A stretch of DNA of 64,000 bases from Ascidiaceihabitans sp023955215 (lineage in GTDB: Bacteria; Pseudomonadota; Alphaproteobacteria; Rhodobacterales; Rhodobacteraceae): positions 1-64,000 of the forward strand of contig CALSPX010000013.1 in the NCBI GenBank assembly GCA_943788345.1, given 5' to 3'. The notes beneath the pieces are model-generated. The model had not been told where the DNA came from and searched no databases. It saw nothing but the letters and a program-made list of their open reading frames with translations. The translations under genes were made by a program, and so were the position numbers. This document shows positions 58,033-64,000 of this stretch, one piece after another. The first letter of the stretch is position 1; each line of letters begins with the position of its first letter.

Positions 58033-59964
58033 ATGTCCCAGTCTCGCATGAACGCCAAATCCAAATCTGTCGATTTGCGACCCATTTTGTTAAGTATTGG
58101 AGCATTGGCGCTGATCACGGTTAGTTTGTTTGCCAGCACATTGCGTGCGCAGGAGAAAACAATCGTTTCGCACGGTTATTCATTCTACGGTAATTTGGAT
58201 TATCCAGCGGACTACACGCACTTTAACTATGTGAACCCTGATGCGCCCAAGGGTGGCGAGATTTCAATCGGTACCGTTGGTACGTTTGATTCGATGAACC
58301 CATATTCGCGCAAAGGCCGCAGCGGAGCATTGGCTAGCGTCATGTATGAAAGCTTGTTGGGTGAAGGTGTGAACCAAACGCCCGCACCAGCGGACGTGTA
58401 CAGCCAAGCATATGGTTTGCTGGCTGAAAGCCTTGAATATGATGAGGGCCGCAACTGGGTGATCTTTAACATGCGCCCAGAAGCCAAATTTTCGGACGGC
58501 ACCCCCGTGACTGCCCATGATATTAAGTTCAGCCACAATCTATTGCTTGATGAAGGTTTGAAATCTTACGGTGATGCAGTTCGCAAGATGATCCCGAAAG
58601 TTGAGATACTAAACGACCACAAGATTAAGTTTTACTTTGCTGAGGACATTTCGCGCCGAAGCCTGATCGAATTGGTGGGTGGCATCCCTGCGTGGTCCAA
58701 GAAGTGGTACGAGGAAACTGGCCTTGGCTTGAACGAAAGTCGGATGGAGGTTTCTCCCGGTTCTGGTGCGTATATGGTCGAAACCGTCGATGTGAATCGC
58801 CGTCTCGTTTACAAACGCAATCCTGATTATTGGGGCAATGATTTGCCGTTCAATAAAGGTCGCAACAATTTCGATTCAATTCGTATTGAATATTTCGGTG
58901 ATGACACGGCCGCGTTTGAGGCATTCAAAGCTGGCGAATACACATTCCGTCAGGGGCGTAATTCTAAGAAGTGGGCGACAGCCTATGAGTTCGAAAAAGT
59001 CCAGAACGGACAGATCGTTAAGAAAAGCCTTCCTAATGGGTCCCCTCCGTCGCCAAGTGGATTTGTGTTCAACTTAGGTTCAGAGGTCCTAAAGGATAGC
59101 CGTGTGCGTCATGCAATTGCGTTGGCCTATAATTTTGAATGGACAAATGAATCTCTTCAACACGGATTGTTCAAACAACGTGCTTCGTTCACCCAAGATA
59201 CGCCACTTATGGCAAGAGGTGTCCCTGAGGGCAAAGAGCTAGAGATTTTGCAATCGCTTGGTGATTTGGTTCCAGATGAAATTCTGAACGAGCCGATCAA
59301 GATGCCGCACACGTCTCGTGCCGATCGTCTGCTGGACCGCCGCAATATCCGGGCGGCAAGCAAGCTTTTGGATGAAGCGGGTTGGGCCGTTGATACGAGC
59401 GGCGTGCGCCGTAACGCAGCCGGCGAGGCGCTTGAGCTTAGCTTTCTCTATAATTCAAGTTCGTCTGACACGCTGAGTGGTATCGTTGAGAACTTCATCA
59501 GCAACGTGGACGCCTTGGGTGCTAAGCTGAAACTTGAGAGTGTGGATTCATCACAGTACACGGCCCGTCGTCGCGACCGCGATTACGACATGATCTTTGA
59601 TGGCTATAGCCCATTTCTGGGTACGGGCACGTCGCTGCCTCAGCAATTTGGTTCTGAAGACGCTGCTTATTCACTGTTCAATCCTGCCGGTTTGGCCAGT
59701 CCATTGGTAGATGCAGTTATCGATGCGTCGTTGCAGGTTCTGACACGTGAGGATGAAGTCGCATCCATGATGGCGCTGGATCGTGTCCTTCGCTATGAAT
59801 TCATCATGATTCCAGTGTGGTACAATGCGGCTCACTGGGTCGCGTATTATGACCAATTTGGGCACCCTGAAACGATCCCAGCCTATGGTTTGGGATTCCT
59901 CGATTTTTGGTGGTTTGAAGAAGACAAAGCAGCCAAACTTCGTGTCGCTGGCGCGCTGAGATAA
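58033..59964 (+). CDS. yejA: Peptide ABC transporter substrate-binding protein (YejA-like)
   Basis: A 643-residue SBP_bac_5-type periplasmic binding protein. The signal region includes LLSIGALALITVSLFASTLR ending near RAQ-EK (residues 20-40). Landmarks are SHGYSFYGNLDYPADYTHFN, APKGGEISIGTVGTFDSMNP, SDGTPVTAHDIKFSHNLLLD and YKRNPDYWGNDLPFNKGRNN, close to YejA. The C-terminus FLDFWWFEEDKAAKLR is also typical. The family imports oligopeptides, including antimicrobial peptides such as microcin C in E. coli. Genes yejB, yejE and yejF follow with overlapping or nearly overlapping ends. Confidence 0.92.
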   Translation: MSQSRMNAKSKSVDLRPILLSIGALALITVSLFASTLRAQEKTIVSHGYSFYGNLDYPADYTHFNYVNPDAPKGGEISIGTVGTFDSMNPYSRKGRSGALASVMYESLLGEGVNQTPAPADVYSQAYGLLAESLEYDEGRNWVIFNMRPEAKFSDGTPVTAHDIKFSHNLLLDEGLKSYGDAVRKMIPKVEILNDHKIKFYFAEDISRRSLIELVGGIPAWSKKWYEETGLGLNESRMEVSPGSGAYMVETVDVNRRLVYKRNPDYWGNDLPFNKGRNNFDSIRIEYFGDDTAAFEAFKAGEYTFRQGRNSKKWATAYEFEKVQNGQIVKKSLPNGSPPSPSGFVFNLGSEVLKDSRVRHAIALAYNFEWTNESLQHGLFKQRASFTQDTPLMARGVPEGKELEILQSLGDLVPDEILNEPIKMPHTSRADRLLDRRNIRAASKLLDEAGWAVDTSGVRRNAAGEALELSFLYNSSSSDTLSGIVENFISNVDALGAKLKLESVDSSQYTARRRDRDYDMIFDGYSPFLGTGTSLPQQFGSEDAAYSLFNPAGLASPLVDAVIDASLQVLTREDEVASMMALDRVLRYEFIMIPVWYNAAHWVAYYDQFGHPETIPAYGLGFLDFWWFEEDKAAKLRVAGALR

Positions 59965-59971
59965 TCCGCAC

Positions 59972-61063
59972 GTGAGTTCGTATATATTAAGACGGCTTTT
60001 GCTGATTATTCCAACGCTGTTGGGTATTTTGCTGGTGAATTTCACCTTGGTGCAATTTGTGCCCGGTGGCCCTGTTGAGCAGGCGATTGCGCGTGCTCAG
60101 GGGCAAGGCGATGTGTTGGAGGGCATAACAGGCGCTGGCAGTGATGCGGGTGTTGATGATCTTAGCACGGGATCCGACAGCCAATATATTGGCGCACGTG
60201 GTTTGCCGCCTGAGTATATCAAAGAGCTAGAGGCAGAGTTTGGTTTTGACAAACCACCGGTCCAACGTTTCGTGAATATGGTCTGGAACTATGTCCGATT
60301 TGATTTTGGCGAAAGCTATTTTAGATCAATTTCGGTTATTGATCTTGTGAAGGAAAAGCTGCCCGTCTCTATCACACTTGGCCTTTGGTCGACGTTGATT
60401 GCCTACGCGATTTCGATACCTTTGGGCATTCGTAAAGCGGTCAAAGATGGGTCGCGGTTTGATACATGGACCAGCGCGTTTATCATCGCGGCCTATGCGA
60501 TCCCTAGCTTTTTATTCGCAATCATGCTGTTGGTTCTGTTTGCGGGTGGCAGTTATTATCAATGGTTCCCGCTGCGTGGTCTGACCTCTGACAATTTTGA
60601 TGATCTGACAGCGATGGGTAAAGTGCTGGATTATTTTTGGCACATCACACTGCCAGTACTAGCGGGTACGATTGGTGGTTTTGCGACCCTGACTTTGCTG
60701 ACCAAAAACAGCTTTTTGGATGAGATCAAGAAGCTGTATGTCGTGACGGCCAAGGCCAAAGGCCTAAGCGAACGCCAAGTTCTTTATGGTCACGTTTTTC
60801 GCAACGCCATGTTGATTGTTATCGCCGGTTTTCCAAGTTTGTTTATCTCGGTTTTCTTTGGCGGCTCTCTGATCATCGAAACCATCTTTTCCCTCGACGG
60901 CCTTGGACGTTTGGGATTTGAGGCGGCGGTTGCACGTGACTATCCAATTGTATTTGGCACTCTGTACATCTTTGGTTTGATGGGTTTGCTCGTCGCGATC
61001 CTGTCGGACCTGATGTATGTGCTTGTCGATCCGCGTATCGATTTTGAGAAGAGGGAAGGCTGA
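59972..61063 (+). CDS. yejB: Peptide ABC transporter permease YejB
   Basis: A 363-residue permease with about six helices. It begins MSSYILRRLLLIIPTLLGIL, followed by a periplasmic loop of about 100 residues, then the BPD domain with EAA loop (YVVTAKAKGLSERQVLYGHV). The start is a GTG at 59972, seven bases after yejA, supported by the exact YejB-type N-terminus; no nearby ATG fits. The stop shares one base with the yejE start. Confidence 0.93.
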   Translation: MSSYILRRLLLIIPTLLGILLVNFTLVQFVPGGPVEQAIARAQGQGDVLEGITGAGSDAGVDDLSTGSDSQYIGARGLPPEYIKELEAEFGFDKPPVQRFVNMVWNYVRFDFGESYFRSISVIDLVKEKLPVSITLGLWSTLIAYAISIPLGIRKAVKDGSRFDTWTSAFIIAAYAIPSFLFAIMLLVLFAGGSYYQWFPLRGLTSDNFDDLTAMGKVLDYFWHITLPVLAGTIGGFATLTLLTKNSFLDEIKKLYVVTAKAKGLSERQVLYGHVFRNAMLIVIAGFPSLFISVFFGGSLIIETIFSLDGLGRLGFEAAVARDYPIVFGTLYIFGLMGLLVAILSDLMYVLVDPRIDFEKREG

Positions 61064-62169
61064 TGGCTATGTCCCCCCTAAACCGACGTCGCTGGCGCAA
61101 TTTCCGACGCAACAAGCGGGCGTACTGGTCGCTTGTGCTGTTCTCGATCCTTTTCGGGCTCAGCCTGTGCGCAGAGCTGTTGGCCTATGATAAGCCAATC
61201 CTTGTTCGCTATCAGGACAGTTATTACACACCGATTTTGAATTTTTATCCTGAGACCGAATTTGGTGGCGATTTTGAAACCGAAGCGGTTTACCGCGATC
61301 CAGAAGTGGAATGCCTGATTATTTCGGGAGGATTGGATATCTGTTTCGATGACCCTGAGGGTGCTATTGAAGACAGCGCTGATGGCATCGTGAACGGTGA
61401 CGTGATCAACAAAGGTTGGACGATTTGGCCACTGATCCCTTATTCCTTTGATACTGCGGTGGAACGCCCGGGTGCGGCACCATTGCCGCCCAACGCGCAA
61501 AACTGGTTGGGCACAGATGGGACAAAACGTGATGTGTTGGCACGAGTTATCCACGGCTTTCGTTTGTCAGTATTTTTCACTTTGATGGTGACTGGCGCTG
61601 CAACGTTGATTGGTATCGTCGCAGGTGCGGTGCAGGGGTTCTTTGGTGGGCTGACAGATTTGATTTTCCAGCGCGTGATTGAAGTATGGTCCGCGATTCC
61701 TGTGATCTATGTCATCATCATTATGTTCGCTATTTTAGGGCGTAGCTTCTGGCTGTTGGTGTTCTTGTTGGTGCTGTTTTCTTGGACCAGTCTGGTCGGT
61801 GTTGTGCGTGCCGAATTCCTGCGTGCACGCAACCTTGAATACGTCCGTGCCGCCCGTGCTTTGGGTGTTGGTAACGTCACCATCATGTTCCGCCACATGT
61901 TGCCAAACGCTATGGTGGCGACATTGACCATGCTGCCATTCCTGATCACGGGGACAATTTCGACCCTAGCGATCCTAGATTACCTTGGCTTTGGTTTGCC
62001 GTCTTCTGCCCCCTCGTTGGGGGAACTGACATTGCAGGCCAAACAGAACCTTCAGGCCCCTTGGTTGGCATTCACAGCGTTTGGTACATTCGCTGTTATG
62101 CTGTCGCTTTTGGTGTTCATTTTTGAAGGTGTCCGCGATGCCTTTGACCCACGAAAGACATTCCAATGA
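61063..62169 (+). CDS. yejE: Peptide ABC transporter permease YejE
   Basis: A 368-residue permease. The N-terminal cytoplasmic block MAMSPLNRRRWRNFRRNKRA and first helix precede a large periplasmic loop (residues 40-165, including CLIISGGLDICFDD with two cysteines and GTDGTKRDVLARVIHGFRLS). The BPD domain carries the EAA loop YVRAARALGVGNVTIMFRHM and the C-terminal segment LDYLGFGLPSSAPSLGELTL. Its last bases overlap the yejF start (ATGA). It pairs with YejB to form the channel. Confidence 0.93.
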   Translation: MAMSPLNRRRWRNFRRNKRAYWSLVLFSILFGLSLCAELLAYDKPILVRYQDSYYTPILNFYPETEFGGDFETEAVYRDPEVECLIISGGLDICFDDPEGAIEDSADGIVNGDVINKGWTIWPLIPYSFDTAVERPGAAPLPPNAQNWLGTDGTKRDVLARVIHGFRLSVFFTLMVTGAATLIGIVAGAVQGFFGGLTDLIFQRVIEVWSAIPVIYVIIIMFAILGRSFWLLVFLLVLFSWTSLVGVVRAEFLRARNLEYVRAARALGVGNVTIMFRHMLPNAMVATLTMLPFLITGTISTLAILDYLGFGLPSSAPSLGELTLQAKQNLQAPWLAFTAFGTFAVMLSLLVFIFEGVRDAFDPRKTFQ

Positions 62170-63746
62170 CCGCCCTATTAGACGTGCAAAATTTGAATGT
62201 TGGCTTTCGCCAAGACGGCGTAGTGACACCTGCAGTGCGCGGCGTCAACTTTACGGTGAACCGCGGTGAGGTCGTGGCCTTAGTTGGAGAGTCTGGATCA
62301 GGGAAATCTGTATCTGCGTTGTCCACGGTATCATTGTTGGGCGACAGCGCGCAGGTGACGGGTTCTGTCAAATATGATGGTCAGGAACTGATTGGCGCGG
62401 ATGAACGACGCCTGCGCCAAGTACGTGGCAATGACATTAGTTTTATTTTCCAAGAACCAATGTCATCATTGAACCCGCTGCACACGATTGAAAAACAGTT
62501 GACCGAAAGCCTTGCGCTGCATCAAGGGATCATTGGGGCGCAGGCCCGTGGTCGCGTGTTGGAGTTGTTGGAAAAGGTTGGCATTCGTGACGCGGAAACA
62601 CGGCTATCCAGCTATGCGCACCAATTGTCAGGCGGGCAACGCCAGCGTGTGATGATTGCGATGGCATTGGCAAACAAGCCTGACATCCTGATTGCGGATG
62701 AGCCAACAACGGCTTTGGATGTGACCATTCAGGCCCAAATCCTTGATCTTTTGAAAGACCTGAAAGACGCCGAGGGTATGGGCCTTTTGTTCATTACCCA
62801 CGACCTTGCAATTGTGCGCCGCATCGCGGACCGCGTGTTTGTAATGCAGCAAGGTGAAGTGGTTGAGAGTGGGCCAACGGCGGAATTGTTCGCCAATCCA
62901 CAACACCCCTACACGATTAAATTACTCAGCGCGGATCCAAGCGGTCAACCCGAACCAGTTGCAGAAAATGCGCCAGTTGTTGTTGAAACGGATAAGCTCA
63001 AGATTTGGTTTCCAATCCACGGTGGGATGCTGCGCAGAACGATTGGTCACATCAAGGCGGTTAATGCATCTTCATTGTCTGTAAGGGCAGGGGAGACGTT
63101 GGGTATCGTCGGCGAAAGTGGCTCTGGCAAGACGACGATGGCATTGGCTATTATGCGCCTGATCGCGTCTGAGGGCGGTATCACCTACAAAGGTCAGGAC
63201 ATCCGCAGTTGGTCGACCAAGCAGTTGCGCCATCTGCGCAAAGACATGCAGATCGTGTTTCAGGACCCGTACGGCAGCTTAAGCCCACGTATGACATGTG
63301 CGCAGATTATTTCTGAGGGTTTGAAAATTCACAACGTTGATCCTGATCGTGATCAACGCGACCTTGTCGCTGAAGTGATGTTGGAAACGGGGCTCGATCC
63401 TGCAACTATGGATCGCTATCCGCATGAATTTTCTGGCGGACAACGCCAACGCATTGCGATTGCACGGGCGATGGTTTTGCGACCAAAGCTTTTGGTTTTG
63501 GATGAACCCACTTCGGCGTTGGACATGACTGTTCAGGTTCAGATCGTCGAGTTGTTGCGTGAGTTGCAGAAGAAATATGGATTGGCCTACTTGTTCATCA
63601 GCCACGACCTGAAGGTCATCCGCGCGATGTCACACAAGGTGATTGTGATGAAACAGGGTGACGTTGTCGAACAGGGCACGGCTGAAGATTTGTTTGAAAA
63701 TCCGCAAACCGAATACACACGCCAACTGCTTCAAGCGACGCACTAA
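62166..63746 (+). CDS. yejF: Peptide ABC transporter ATPase YejF, two fused ABC domains
   Basis: A 526-residue protein with two complete ABC domains, as in YejF. Domain 1 has Walker A GESGSGKSVSALSTV, signature LSGGQRQRVMIAMALA and Walker B ILIADEPTTALD. Domain 2 has GESGSGKTTMALAIM, FSGGQRQRIAIARAMV and LLVLDEPTSALD. Both lead into oligopeptide-type C-terminal extensions (NPQHPYTIKLLSADP; NPQTEYTRQLLQATH). It drives peptide uptake with YejABE. After it only a weak hairpin CCAGACC/AGGTCTGG (63753-63770) is seen before the convergent gene. Confidence 0.95.
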   Translation: MTALLDVQNLNVGFRQDGVVTPAVRGVNFTVNRGEVVALVGESGSGKSVSALSTVSLLGDSAQVTGSVKYDGQELIGADERRLRQVRGNDISFIFQEPMSSLNPLHTIEKQLTESLALHQGIIGAQARGRVLELLEKVGIRDAETRLSSYAHQLSGGQRQRVMIAMALANKPDILIADEPTTALDVTIQAQILDLLKDLKDAEGMGLLFITHDLAIVRRIADRVFVMQQGEVVESGPTAELFANPQHPYTIKLLSADPSGQPEPVAENAPVVVETDKLKIWFPIHGGMLRRTIGHIKAVNASSLSVRAGETLGIVGESGSGKTTMALAIMRLIASEGGITYKGQDIRSWSTKQLRHLRKDMQIVFQDPYGSLSPRMTCAQIISEGLKIHNVDPDRDQRDLVAEVMLETGLDPATMDRYPHEFSGGQRQRIAIARAMVLRPKLLVLDEPTSALDMTVQVQIVELLRELQKKYGLAYLFISHDLKVIRAMSHKVIVMKQGDVVEQGTAEDLFENPQTEYTRQLLQATH

Positions 63747-63783
63747 CGGTATGTCCAGACCTTACGCAGGTCTGGGCGTGATT

Positions 63784-64000
63784 TTATGGACCGACCATAA
63801 AGCAGGTAACATTGCGCGCTTTCAGGCGGCGACACGCAAGGTCTGCGGTTTCACGGGTTAGCCCCATGAAGTTCGCATCAAACCCACGGCTGCTACGTAC
63901 AACTTTGCGCAGTGATCCATCAAGCGTCGCCATTTCGGCAAGGGCCGTTTTCAACAGAACTCGTTCGGCTTTGTAACGACTGGTATAACGTCCAACGTTG
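63784..64000 (-). CDS. SPOR-domain end of a D-Ala-D-Ala carboxypeptidase, partial
   Basis: The last 71 codons of a gene that continues beyond the right edge. The sequence (GRYTSRYKAERVLLKTALAE, KVVRSSRGFDANFMGLTRET, ADLACRRLKARNVTCFMVGP) matches the C-terminal SPOR-like domain that Rhodobacterales D-alanyl-D-alanine carboxypeptidases carry, to my recollection. SPOR domains bind denuded peptidoglycan at division sites. The peptidase domain itself is outside the window, so the enzyme identity is an inference; another SPOR-domain protein is possible. It converges on yejF. Confidence 0.65.
   Translation of the reverse strand, partial: NVGRYTSRYKAERVLLKTALAEMATLDGSLRKVVRSSRGFDANFMGLTRETADLACRRLKARNVTCFMVGP

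Noticed and set aside
1..64000. CRISPR arrays, prophage, insertion sequences or a defence island
   Set aside because: No regularly spaced identical repeats, integrase, transposase, capsid or known defence genes were seen anywhere in the window.

Overview
This 64 kb window looks like the chromosome of a marine alphaproteobacterium of the Rhodobacterales (Roseobacter group). The evidence is the taurine-to-sulfate cluster tauR-xsc-pta-soeABC next to tpa and tauABC, an L-malyl-CoA lyase, the alphaproteobacterial DUF1013 regulator TrcR, FYDLN-acid and DUF1244 proteins, a COQ9 homologue, a small SRP RNA, and intergenic repeats with tails of a type I associate with this order. G+C looks moderate by eye. 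I see no prophage, insertion sequence, CRISPR array or plasmid function.

Layout. 0-0.8 kb: start of a LysR regulator, then a divergent methyltransferase. 0.85-16.9 kb: taurine dissimilation. TauABC imports taurine, Tpa transaminates it with pyruvate to sulfoacetaldehyde, Xsc cleaves that with phosphate to acetyl phosphate and sulfite, Pta makes acetyl-CoA, and SoeABC oxidises sulfite at the cytoplasmic face of the membrane. The MocR regulator TauR has candidate boxes before tauR and between tpa and tauA. trmL and a two-gene accessory patch split the locus. 17-24.6 kb: an EamA transporter, an NmrA-like protein, tRNA-Ala(GGC), a metallopeptidase, a GntR regulator, a lipoprotein, a broken acetyltransferase, accA, a LysE exporter and a DUF302 protein. 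24.6-28.8 kb: mcl1 and a divergent D-amino-acid cluster dgcN-dgcA-dat. 29-34 kb: pyk, rpmI-rplT, an MFS transporter and a broken aquaporin gene. 34-43.7 kb: rsgA, pheS and pheT split by a secreted esterase gene, ytoQ, mscL, an Lrp regulator, a GyrI-like gene divergent from a Qnr-like pentapeptide-repeat gene, rsmJ and rpsU. 43.8-50 kb: coq9, a quinone oxidoreductase, an orphan exported protein, a doubly broken YHS gene, trcR, an RNase T2 and a Hint-domain protein. 50-57.8 kb: recR, ybaB and dnaX with a phosphatase gene inserted, a zinc peptidase, SRP RNA, nudC, prephenate dehydratase and a membrane-anchored cytochrome c. 58-64 kb: the yejABEF-type peptide importer and the 3' end of a SPOR-domain carboxypeptidase.

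Most interesting points: the Qnr-like/GyrI-like divergent pair; a TauC permease with an extra domain of about 115 residues in its first periplasmic loop; two pairs of 21-bp-spaced TGYACAG repeats upstream of trmL; three pseudogenes with different lesions; structured DNA ahead of pheT; and the DUF6471/membrane-protein patch. I could run no searches. Family assignments come from recognised motifs and overall sequence resemblance.
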